DNA of 43,267 nt, taken from the NCBI RefSeq assembly GCF_003752155.1, contig NZ_RJVG01000017.1, forward strand, positions 1 through 43,267. The letters run 5' to 3'. Below are positions 35,891 through 43,267 of this stretch, one piece after another. A model generated the notes under the pieces. The model was not told the DNA's origin. It searched no databases and saw only the letters and a list, made by a program, of their open reading frames with translations. This stretch comes from Mobilisporobacter senegalensis. GTDB taxonomy: Bacteria > Bacillota > Clostridia > Lachnospirales > Lachnospiraceae. Numbering within the stretch: position 1 is the stretch's first letter; every line of letters starts with the position of its first letter. A program made the position numbers and the translations under genes.

Positions 35891-36938
35891 ATTTTTTAAC
35901 AAACAGCTAAAAATATTTTTAATAATAACATTTGCATTACCCTATATATTAGGAATACTAATGGGATTTGGGTATAACAAGGGAATTAATTTGATTGCAT
36001 TTCCTTCTGCTCAAATGTTCTATCCCGCAGCAGGCGTGATGTTAGCTGCACTTATTACAAGAAAAAAAGATCAATTAATTCCTAAAAGATTTTTTATTTC
36101 TTTTATTGTGGTTACCATTTTGATGATAATTTGTGCAATTGGAAGTATTGTAGAAGTAAATTTACCTTGGAATATGATATCACAATATATTATACTTCTT
36201 GGTTCCATTGTGTCAGGTATATTTTTGCTGACTGAGAAAAAGGTAAAAAGAGAAGCATACGGATTAAAAAGCAATTCTTTAAAGATTTCTATAAGTGTAA
36301 TTATACTTTTTATAATTATCTATTTGGCCAGAACAATTTTTTCATACATATTTTCCGGTGAAACAGATACTATGATTAATATTTTAAAAAATCCATATAT
36401 CTGGATTACCGCTGCTTCTTTGCCATTAAACTATTTCTTGGTCTTTGCTGCTTTCTTCGGTGAGGAATACGGATGGAGATATTATCTTCAGCCAATCCTG
36501 CAGAAAAAATTTGGAATTAAAATTGGTGTAATTATTTTAGGCATCGTCTGGGGATTATGGCACTTACCAATTAATCTCTTTTACTATTCAACCCCTTCAG
36601 ATGGACTTATCAGTATATTAGGACAACAGGTTACTTGTATTACGTTAGGAGCCTTTTTTGCTTATACATATATGAAAACCAATAATATCTGGGTACCAGT
36701 GGCACTACATTTTTTAAACAACAATTTAGTACCAATCATCACAGGAACCTTGTCAGCAGATGTTCTTGAAAATCAGCAAATGAGCTGGGAAGCTCTTTTA
36801 TTCGGTTTCATTATAAATTCTGTATTATTTATGGGTTTTCTGTTGACAAAATATTTTAAAAATGAAAAATATTTATTGCCAACTATGGATGAAAGAGCTG
36901 ACTTATATATGAACGATTACCCACCATACGAAGATTAA
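35883..36938 (+). CDS. CPBP-family intramembrane metalloprotease (CAAX/ABI type)
   Basis: The 351-residue membrane protein has about eight hydrophobic segments and the three CPBP motifs: EEYGWR (E194, E195, R199), WGLWHLP (H227) and HFLNNN (H276). These residues form the intramembrane active site of Abi/CAAX-like glutamic-type or metal proteases. In Gram-positive bacteria members give self-immunity to bacteriocins or process small peptides, but no bacteriocin gene is visible here. AAGGAGAAAAG precedes the ATG. Confidence 0.9.
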   Translation: MDKFFNKQLKIFLIITFALPYILGILMGFGYNKGINLIAFPSAQMFYPAAGVMLAALITRKKDQLIPKRFFISFIVVTILMIICAIGSIVEVNLPWNMISQYIILLGSIVSGIFLLTEKKVKREAYGLKSNSLKISISVIILFIIIYLARTIFSYIFSGETDTMINILKNPYIWITAASLPLNYFLVFAAFFGEEYGWRYYLQPILQKKFGIKIGVIILGIVWGLWHLPINLFYYSTPSDGLISILGQQVTCITLGAFFAYTYMKTNNIWVPVALHFLNNNLVPIITGTLSADVLENQQMSWEALLFGFIINSVLFMGFLLTKYFKNEKYLLPTMDERADLYMNDYPPYED

Positions 36939-36942
36939 TGAA

Positions 36943-37689
36943 TCAATGAATTACAAATGTTTCTCCAATATGAGTTATATTTTGTATACGAGGCCTATAA
37001 TTATCTGCCCGGTCATCTTTATTTAACCAGTCAAATACTTTATAATTCTCACCAAAATGCATTGGAAATACAATTTCAGGTTGAAGGGTTTTTATAAAGT
37101 AATCAATCCCAAGAAGATAATTTTCCTCTAATCTTGGGTCCATTGGTAAAAACGCAACATCAATTTTTTTGCCTTTTAGTAAATCTATTTCATGTTTATA
37201 CTGGCCAGCCATAGTATCATTATAATGCTTCGTTTCACCATTCCAATGCCACCAATTTAAATCACCACCATGATAGAGATTGATTCCATCTGTCTCTATA
37301 TAAAATGCAACTCCTTCGTCCGTAGAGTGCAAGGTGTGAATCTCTAAATTATCAAGGGAATATTCTCTATTGAAATGAACAAAAAGAATGTTTTTATTAA
37401 TGTTTTTTCCAAATTTGATATCGTCAGATAAAACATATTGAATATTAGGTAACATCTCAGTCCAATCTAAGATCCTTTTATCAAAATGATCTGGATGCCT
37501 ATGGGAAGAAAATACGATTATATTTTGGGCTTCCAGTTCTTCTATAGGGGAAATATCTGTTATTAAATTATTAAAATCTGTACCTGGTTTTGAATAATAA
37601 TCAAAGATCAATAGATGATTCTTTGTCTTGACAGCAAATCCACTGTGATATAAATACACTACTTTTAAATCTAATTTATTTGAATCCAT
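36943..37689 (-). CDS. UlaG-like metallo-beta-lactamase-fold hydrolase
   Basis: The 248-residue protein has the metal motif H63-x-H65-x-D67-H68 in SSHRHPDHFD, a second site in YHGGDLNWWHW, PMDPR, and a late FPMHFGEN. This fits the COG2220 group that includes the lactonase UlaG. The true start is the ATG at 37689 because AAGGAGGT lies eight nt upstream; the frame runs open for 37 more codons without a ribosome site. It converges with the CPBP gene, 4 nt apart, with no terminator between. Substrate unknown. Confidence 0.85.
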   Translation of the reverse strand: MDSNKLDLKVVYLYHSGFAVKTKNHLLIFDYYSKPGTDFNNLITDISPIEELEAQNIIVFSSHRHPDHFDKRILDWTEMLPNIQYVLSDDIKFGKNINKNILFVHFNREYSLDNLEIHTLHSTDEGVAFYIETDGINLYHGGDLNWWHWNGETKHYNDTMAGQYKHEIDLLKGKKIDVAFLPMDPRLEENYLLGIDYFIKTLQPEIVFPMHFGENYKVFDWLNKDDRADNYRPRIQNITHIGETFVIH

Positions 37690-37889
37690 GAAAAGGTACC
37701 TCCTTGTGATTACAACATATGGAAATTTAAGTGGTAATTTTATTGATATAATTATATAATAGGAGATAAGTACTATGCAATTACTAATATAGTAAATCAA
37801 TAGTTGTTAACATTATTATAAAGAAATTATATTAATAGTGTTTCCATTTTTTATAGTACTATATTTACAATCTTATATGGAGGTAAGTT

Positions 37890-38318
37890 ATGAGAAAAAA
37901 TTTATGGTTTCGTTATCTATTCATTATTATATTTCTATCTATTTTAATTTTTTTAAAGGAGTATATTGTTCGTAAAATTCAATTAGATTATTATAGAAAT
38001 TTTGAAATGAATTTTTTACATTATATTTTTATACCTCTTATTTTTAATGTGTTGATAGGAATTTTATTGGGAATGGATCATTTCATGAATGAGATAAAAA
38101 AAGAGGGTAGCTGGCATATTAATTTGCCTAAGATAGAATTATTAGGAATACCATCATTATTATTTTCCCTTACGTTTTTATTTGGATATATGGGACTAAC
38201 GTTTGCAAATCGGTTGCTGTCCCAAACATCTTCTTTGGAGGGAAACTATATTGCAGTTTTTCAAATTATATTTGGATTTACCTGTATTACCTGTTTGTAT
38301 AAAGGAAATAAGATGTAG
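37890..38318 (+). CDS. Small four-helix membrane protein, unknown function
   Basis: The 142-residue protein has four likely membrane segments (about 8-24, 42-60, 84-106 and 118-136) with a basic N-terminus and tail. No family is recognised. TATGGAGGTAAG precedes the ATG, so it is probably expressed. It stands alone, divergent from the UlaG-like gene, and ends at a strong hairpin. Confidence 0.65.
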   Translation: MRKNLWFRYLFIIIFLSILIFLKEYIVRKIQLDYYRNFEMNFLHYIFIPLIFNVLIGILLGMDHFMNEIKKEGSWHINLPKIELLGIPSLLFSLTFLFGYMGLTFANRLLSQTSSLEGNYIAVFQIIFGFTCITCLYKGNKM

Positions 38319-38346
38319 AATCATTAATATTTTTTATCTGATTAAT

Positions 38347-38388
38347 AAGGATATTGTATAAATATACATTTATACAATATCCTTTCTC
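38347..38388 (+). terminator. Terminator after the small membrane protein
   Basis: A perfect 17-bp stem pairs 38347-38363 with 38368-38384 around a four-nt loop, followed by a T-rich stretch. Confidence 0.85.
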
Positions 38389-38406
38389 ATATTTTCTTAA
38401 AAACCA

Positions 38407-38435
38407 ATTGCATTATCCGACTTATAACATTATAA
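38407..38435 (+). promoter_or_regulatory. Sigma-A promoter of the aconitase-family hydratase gene
   Basis: TTGCAT (38407-38412), 17 bp and TATAAT (38430-38435). It leaves a leader of about 110 nt before the ATG at 38555; no known riboswitch was recognised in it. Confidence 0.75.
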
Positions 38436-38554
38436 TAAAACATACTAGGGTCTGCCCATGGATTGGAAAAATTTGAAATCTTTATTAAAACAGGTAGATA
38501 GAATGTAACAATAAAAAATGATAATTTACATAGCAGTTTAGGAGGATACTATTT

Positions 38555-40840
38555 ATGATTAAACTTTTTGAGAATGGTGCATATTTATTAAATGGCACTG
38601 AAATAATTGAAGAAAATGCAGATACCGCTGCAATTCTTGCCAGCAAACTTGGAAATGAAGTAATATCCAAAGAAGAAGCGGCTAAGAATACCATGGCATA
38701 TGAAATATTAGAAGCCCATAATACTTCTGATAATATGGATAAATTAAAGATTAAATTTGATAAATTAACTTCCCATGATATTACTTTTGTTGGTATTATT
38801 CAAACAGCGAGAGCATCAGGACTTGAGAAATTCCCTGTTCCTTATGTTCTTACAAATTGTCATAATAGTTTATGTGCAGTTGGTGGTACTATTAATGAAG
38901 ATGATCATATGTTTGGACTTTCCTGTGCAAAAAAATATGGTGGTATCTATGTACCACCCCATCAAGCAGTAATCCATCAATTTGCCCGCGAAATGCTTGC
39001 TGGTGGCGGTAAGATGATTCTTGGTTCTGACAGCCATACCCGCTATGGTGCTCTTGGTACCATGGCAATCGGAGAAGGTGGTCCGGAGCTTGTAAAACAA
39101 TTATTATCAAAAACCTATGATATTAATATGCCAGGAGTTGTTGGTGTATATTTAACAGGCAAACCACAGATTGGCGTTGGTCCTCAAGACGTTGCTCTTG
39201 CCATAATTGGAGAAGTATTTGCAAATGGTTATGTGAATAATAAAGTGATGGAATTCGTTGGTGACGGCGTAGCTAACTTAAGTGTTGATTTTAGAATTGG
39301 TGTAGATGTTATGACAACGGAAACAACTTGTCTGTCATCTATTTGGACTACAGATCAGGAAGTAAAAGAATTCTATGAAATTCATGGTAGAACAGAAGAT
39401 TATAAAGAACTTGCTCCTAAAAAAGTTACATATTATGATGGTATGATCTATGTTGACTTATCAGAAATCAAGCCAATGATTGCTATGCCATTCCATCCAA
39501 GCAATGTATATACTATTGATGAGTTAAATGGAAATCTATATGACATTCTTGATGATGTAGAAAAGAAAGCACTTGTTAGCTTAGATAACAGTAATGTGAA
39601 GTTTACTTTAAAAGATAAAGTACGTAATGGAAAATTATATGTGGAACAGGGTGTGATTGCAGGTTGTGCAGGCGGTGGATTTGAAAATATCTGTGATGCA
39701 ACGGACATCTTAGATGGTAAATTCATTGGTGCAGATGAATTTTCCTTAAGTGTATATCCGGCAAGTCAGCCAATCTTTATGGAATTAGTGAAGAACGGCA
39801 GTATTGCAAAATTAATGTCAACGGGTGCTACCATTCGTACTGCATTCTGCGGACCATGTTTTGGTGCAGGAGATGTACCTGCTAATAATGGATTAAGTAT
39901 CAGACATTCTACAAGAAACTTCCCTAACCGTGAAGGTTCTAAGATTACAAATGGACAGGTTGCTTCCGTAGCACTTATGGATGCTCGTTCTATCGCAGCA
40001 ACTGCAGCCAACAAAGGGTATTTAACAGCAGCAACAGATATTGATGTAAACTATGCAAAGCCAAAATATTTCTTTGATCGTACTATTTATGATAATCGTG
40101 TATACAACGGTCTGGGAAAACCAGATTCAAATGTTGAATTAAAATTTGGACCAGGAATTGTAGACTGGCCGGCAATGAGTAATTTAGCAGATAATATTGT
40201 CCTTAAAGTGGTTGCAGAGATTCATGATCCTGTAACAACAACAGATGAATTGATTCCATCTGGAGAAACTTCATCTTATCGTTCCAATCCTTTAGGACTT
40301 GCTGAATTTACATTATCCCGTAAAGATCCAGCCTATGTTGGAAGAGCAAAAGAAGTTCAAAAAGCTGAGAAAGCAAGAATTGCAGGAGAAGACATTTTTG
40401 CTGCAAATGATGAGATAGAAGATATATTTGCCAAGATTAACACTCAGTTCAAAGTTGATCCAAAAGAAACTGAGATTGGAAGTGTCATCTATGCAGTAAA
40501 ACCAGGAGATGGTTCAGCAAGAGAACAAGCAGCGAGCTGTCAAAAGGTTCTTGGTGGTTTAGCAAACATTGCGAAAGAATATGCTACAAAGCGTTATCGT
40601 TCTAATTTAATTAACTGGGGTATGCTTCCATTTATTTTAAAAGAGGAAATTCCATTTGCAAATGGAGATTATATTTATATTCCAGAAATAAAAAATGCAA
40701 TTATTAATAAGGTTAATGATATTAAAGCATATGTAGTAGGCAATACTTTAAAAGAATTCACTCTAAATCTAGGGGAACTTACCGATGATGAAAGAGATAT
40801 TATTTTAAAGGGCTGCCTAATCAATTACTATAGACAATAG
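38555..40840 (+). CDS. Aconitase-family hydratase (YbhJ-like)
   Basis: The 761-residue protein has the aconitase/isopropylmalate isomerase fold with three 4Fe-4S cysteines: C371 (GCAGGG), C432 and C435 (CGPCFGAGD), plus [11 protein letters not shown]. The overall pattern fits the YbhJ-type putative hydratases rather than true AcnA or AcnB: it lacks the long AcnA N-terminus and is not next to citrate synthase or isocitrate dehydrogenase. It may isomerise or hydrate a citrate-like acid; the exact substrate cannot be told. AGGAGG precedes the ATG. It has its own promoter and terminator. Confidence 0.85.
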   Translation: MIKLFENGAYLLNGTEIIEENADTAAILASKLGNEVISKEEAAKNTMAYEILEAHNTSDNMDKLKIKFDKLTSHDITFVGIIQTARASGLEKFPVPYVLTNCHNSLCAVGGTINEDDHMFGLSCAKKYGGIYVPPHQAVIHQFAREMLAGGGKMILGSDSHTRYGALGTMAIGEGGPELVKQLLSKTYDINMPGVVGVYLTGKPQIGVGPQDVALAIIGEVFANGYVNNKVMEFVGDGVANLSVDFRIGVDVMTTETTCLSSIWTTDQEVKEFYEIHGRTEDYKELAPKKVTYYDGMIYVDLSEIKPMIAMPFHPSNVYTIDELNGNLYDILDDVEKKALVSLDNSNVKFTLKDKVRNGKLYVEQGVIAGCAGGGFENICDATDILDGKFIGADEFSLSVYPASQPIFMELVKNGSIAKLMSTGATIRTAFCGPCFGAGDVPANNGLSIRHSTRNFPNREGSKITNGQVASVALMDARSIAATAANKGYLTAATDIDVNYAKPKYFFDRTIYDNRVYNGLGKPDSNVELKFGPGIVDWPAMSNLADNIVLKVVAEIHDPVTTTDELIPSGETSSYRSNPLGLAEFTLSRKDPAYVGRAKEVQKAEKARIAGEDIFAANDEIEDIFAKINTQFKVDPKETEIGSVIYAVKPGDGSAREQAASCQKVLGGLANIAKEYATKRYRSNLINWGMLPFILKEEIPFANGDYIYIPEIKNAIINKVNDIKAYVVGNTLKEFTLNLGELTDDERDIILKGCLINYYRQ

Positions 40841-40848
40841 AAAATTAA

Positions 40849-40877
40849 AAGGACGGTAGAAATCATACCGTCCTTGA
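40849..40877 (+). terminator. Terminator of the hydratase gene
   Basis: AAGGACGGTA (40849-40858) pairs perfectly with TACCGTCCTT (40866-40875); only a short T-tract follows. Confidence 0.8.
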
Positions 40878-40901
40878 TTGTAATATAAACAGGAGGACAT
40901 A

Positions 40902-41693
40902 ATGATAAAATTAATTGCTTCTGATATTGATGGTACTCTTGTACCAGATGGATATAACAAATTAAATACAGAATATTTTGATGTAATACTGAAGCTAAAG
41001 GAGCAGGGGATTATCTTTGCTGCAGCCAGTGGAAGACAATATTCCAGTATTGCAAAACTTTTTGAACCAGTGAAGGATAATATGATATTTATTGCAGAGA
41101 ATGGCTCTTATGTAACATGTAGAGGAGAAGATATGTCTGTAAGTGTAATGGATAGAGATATTATCCATCAGCTTATACGTGACATTCGTTCCATTCCAGA
41201 ATGTGAAATCTCTTTATCAGGGAAACATTTCATTTATGTGGAATCAACAGAGAAAGGATTTCTTAATCTACTAATCCATGAATATAGAAATGAAGTAGAA
41301 CAAGTTACGGATTTATTGGAAGTAAAAGAGGATTTTATTAAAATATCTATCTTTCATAAAACAGATGCTACTGGTGCAGCTGGTAATTTTATTATTCCTA
41401 AGTGGAAAGATCAACTTGAAATTGTATGTGCAGGAAATCAATGGCTCGATATTATGAACTATAATGTGAGTAAAGGGGAAGCCATAAAGAAGATTCAAAA
41501 GCAATTAAATATCACAAAAGAAGAAACTATGGTATTTGGTGATAATTTGAATGATATTGCAATGCTAAAGCAGGCAGGGGAAAGTTATGCCATAGGAAAT
41601 GCAAGGGAAGAAGTAAAACAGGCAGCAAAGCATGTAGCTGATACGAATGTGAATGATGGAGTGTTACAAGTGATAAAGGCACTTTTGAAATAG
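40902..41693 (+). CDS. Cof-type HAD phosphatase
   Basis: The 263-residue protein has HAD motif I DIDGT (nucleophile D8, D10), motif II AASGRQ, motif III lysine in SKGEA and motif IV GDNLNDIAML, with a type IIB cap between II and III. Such Cof/YidA-like enzymes act on sugar phosphates, PLP or flavin phosphates; the substrate cannot be told. AGGAGG precedes the ATG. It ends 43 nt before folD without a terminator and may be co-transcribed with it. Confidence 0.9.
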   Translation: MIKLIASDIDGTLVPDGYNKLNTEYFDVILKLKEQGIIFAAASGRQYSSIAKLFEPVKDNMIFIAENGSYVTCRGEDMSVSVMDRDIIHQLIRDIRSIPECEISLSGKHFIYVESTEKGFLNLLIHEYRNEVEQVTDLLEVKEDFIKISIFHKTDATGAAGNFIIPKWKDQLEIVCAGNQWLDIMNYNVSKGEAIKKIQKQLNITKEETMVFGDNLNDIAMLKQAGESYAIGNAREEVKQAAKHVADTNVNDGVLQVIKALLK

Positions 41694-41736
41694 ATTATAA
41701 AAATCAACGTACTAATAATTAAAGGGAGTGAAGATT

Positions 41737-42576
41737 ATGACTAAAATCATTGATGGAAAAGAAATATCAGCTATCATTAAAGATGAATTAAAGTCAAAGG
41801 TGGAAGAATATAAAAGAAACGGAATTACTATTACACTTGCTGTAATTCAGGTTGGAAAGGATCCTGCATCCAGTGTGTATGTTGGCAATAAGAAGAAGGC
41901 TTGTGCTTATGTGGGAATTGAATCTCTTGCTTATGAACTTTCGGAGGATACAACCCAGGAAGAATTACTAATGCTAATTAAAGTATTGAATAATAAAAAA
42001 GAAGTAAATGGTATTTTGGTACAATTACCTCTTCCAAAACATATTGATGAAGATTTAGTAATACAAACCATTGATCCGGGAAAGGATGTGGATGGTTTTC
42101 ACCCTCAGAGTGTGGGAGTATTAAGTATAGGTCAAAAAGGATTTGTATCCTGTACACCTGCAGGAATTATTGAATTATTAAAACGTTCTAATATAGAGAT
42201 TGAAGGAAAAGAATGCGTTATCATTGGTAGAAGTAATATCGTTGGAAAACCAATGGCGTTACTCCTGCTTCGCGAAAATGGCACTGTAACCATTTGTCAT
42301 TCAAGAACTAAGAATCTGAAAGAAGTTACAAAACGGGCAGATATTTTAGTTGTGGCATTAGGAAAACCAAAATTCGTTACAAAAGATTATGTAAAAGAAG
42401 GTGCTGTTGTTATTGACGTTGGCATTAACAGAGATGAGAATGGTAAACTTTGTGGGGACGTTGATTATGAGGATGTCTTTGATAAAGTAAGTGCAATCAC
42501 TCCAGTTCCAGGAGGAGTTGGTCCTATGACTATTGCAATGTTACTGCATAATTGTGTGGAATCTGTTTCCCTTTAG
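41737..42576 (+). CDS. folD: Bifunctional methylenetetrahydrofolate dehydrogenase / cyclohydrolase
   Basis: FolD interconverts 5,10-methylene-, methenyl- and 10-formyl-tetrahydrofolate, joining the fhs product to the one-carbon pool. The 279-residue protein has the YVGNKKKAC active-site segment (Y48, K52), QLPLPKH, GKDVDGFHP, the NADP-site GRSNIVGKP and the C-terminal PVPGGVGPMT. The start is the ATG at 41737 after AAAGGGAGTG; a GTG at 41728 is also in frame. A 253-nt long-hairpin element begins 9 nt after the stop. Confidence 0.97.
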   Translation: MTKIIDGKEISAIIKDELKSKVEEYKRNGITITLAVIQVGKDPASSVYVGNKKKACAYVGIESLAYELSEDTTQEELLMLIKVLNNKKEVNGILVQLPLPKHIDEDLVIQTIDPGKDVDGFHPQSVGVLSIGQKGFVSCTPAGIIELLKRSNIEIEGKECVIIGRSNIVGKPMALLLLRENGTVTICHSRTKNLKEVTKRADILVVALGKPKFVTKDYVKEGAVVIDVGINRDENGKLCGDVDYEDVFDKVSAITPVPGGVGPMTIAMLLHNCVESVSL

Positions 42577-42584
42577 GTTATTGG

Positions 42585-42837
42585 GGTATGACGCCTTGCC
42601 CTATAGATGCCATAGGTGGTACTAATATTTCCTGTCATACTTAAGGATTCTAGTAGTTCTAAAATCTTATGAATTGTTTAAAACATCACTGTGAAAAACC
42701 AACTCGCTTCGCTCAGACAGAATTTTTCACAGTGATTAGCACAATTCATAAGATATAAGAACTACATAAATCCTTAAAGACTCCAGAAAAATATTAGTAC
42801 ACCTGTTTTAGTCTTTGCAGGGCAAGGCTGACATTCC
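42585..42837. repeat. Long-hairpin element B (253 nt) directly after folD
   Basis: The whole stretch is a long hairpin. GGTATGACGCCTTGCC (42585-42600) faces 42821-42837. Further in, 42614-42630 pairs with about 42789-42804, TTAAGGATT (42641-42649) pairs with 42769-42777, ATCTTATGAATTGT (42664-42677) pairs perfectly with 42741-42754, and ATCACTGTGAAAAA (42685-42698) pairs perfectly with 42723-42736. The loop of 24 nt contains CGCTTCGCTC. Its left terminus differs from element A by one base in 16; the interiors share no obvious sequence. Confidence 0.88.
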
Positions 42838-43267
42838 TATTTGCAAGAGAAGGGTATGATTTATAAATATTAATAAGTTATATATTAGAGAAAGATGTTA
42901 AGAAGCAAAATATAATTCAGAACAAAGAATATTAATATTAAATCATTAGTAAGAGCCTTAAAGCGTTGAATGAAATCCGAAGTTCCACATCCGGGTATTA
43001 GAATTATGTGCACCCCAAAATTCCACAATCCCAGTATTTTCAAGGCTTTATTAAGCCGTTTTTGAACAGTGATACCCTGATAAAACAACAGATTTTTGGC
43101 TTAAATTATGGATTTTTTTGCATTACAATCAGATGACTGGAAATTCTTGTGCATCGTTAAATTCCACTCATAAGGGCATCTTGTTATTTAATGATATCTG
43201 CCCTGCAAATGTTAGTTTTTAAGTAGTTCTGGTTTAAGAATTATCTTATCAGAATGCACTTTCTTTA
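42838..43267. other. Gene-less region with degenerate GTGGAAYTT repeats
   Basis: No credible gene. A minus-strand frame (42885-43088, 67 codons) has no ribosome site or recognised similarity. On the minus strand GTGGAATTT near 43170 and near 43020, and GTGGAACTT near 42985, head similar blocks; the first two continue with TGCACA and then AATT. This may be the edge of a repeat or mobile-element remnant that goes on beyond the window. Confidence 0.35.

Noticed and set aside
42885-43088. 67-codon minus-strand frame near the right edge
   Set aside because: No ribosome site, no recognised family, and repeated DNA words inside it; treated as non-coding.

Overview
The window is an AT-rich chromosomal segment from a strictly anaerobic, spore-forming clostridium, most likely a member of the Lachnospiraceae (Clostridium cluster XIVa). 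Four things point there: the oxygen-sensitive class III ribonucleotide reductase pair nrdD-nrdG, the pyrB-pyrI form of aspartate transcarbamoylase, formate-tetrahydrofolate ligase with FolD, and the gene pairs pnp/M16 peptidase and TepA-like/FtsK that are familiar from Firmicutes. No rRNA, tRNA, CRISPR array, phage module or intact insertion sequence was seen.

Layout. 1-2.7 kb: a DUF3298-type protein and a GH13 alpha-glucosidase. 2.8-5.6 kb, minus strand: a collagen-like (G-X-Y) protein preceded by a glycosyltransferase; both have sigma-K-like promoters, so this looks like a spore-surface glycoprotein module. 5.8-10.7 kb: pnp with a leader hairpin, an M16 peptidase and O-acetylhomoserine sulfhydrylase. 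10.9-13.6 kb: a three-gene ABC-2 exporter. 13.6-16.9 kb: nrdD-nrdG-dUTPase-like operon behind two NrdR boxes 31 bp apart. 17.2-22.2 kb: a Ca2+-type P-ATPase, a HAD nucleotidase and a MATE transporter. 22.4-26.9 kb: TepA-like protease, FtsK and an ATP-grasp ligase.

26.9-30.3 kb is the most unusual part. A self-regulated operon encodes a BlaI-type repressor, a BlaR1-type M56 metalloprotease whose C-terminal sensor is a LytR-CpsA-Psr (LCP) domain instead of a penicillin-binding domain, and a second ATP-grasp ligase. Two TGACAnnTGTCA operators lie at the promoter, one of them over the -35 box. The likely logic is that the LCP domain senses a cell-wall or lipid-pyrophosphate signal, the protease relieves BlaI repression, and the ATP-grasp enzyme makes the response. 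A related ATP-grasp gene sits just upstream, at the end of the ftsK unit.

30.5-43.3 kb: fhs, a metallo-beta-lactamase-fold protein, a decaying patch (GNAT pseudogene and a truncated DinB-like gene), pyrB-pyrI, a CPBP protease, a UlaG-like hydrolase, a small membrane protein, an aconitase-family hydratase, a Cof-type HAD phosphatase and folD. The two one-carbon genes fhs and folD are each followed within 10 nt by a 240-253 nt long-hairpin element. The two elements share their 16-nt terminus but have unrelated interiors. The final 430 bases hold no convincing gene.

Start codons were chosen from Shine-Dalgarno placement, so several are downstream of the longest possible start. All functions come from motif recognition by eye; no database search was run.
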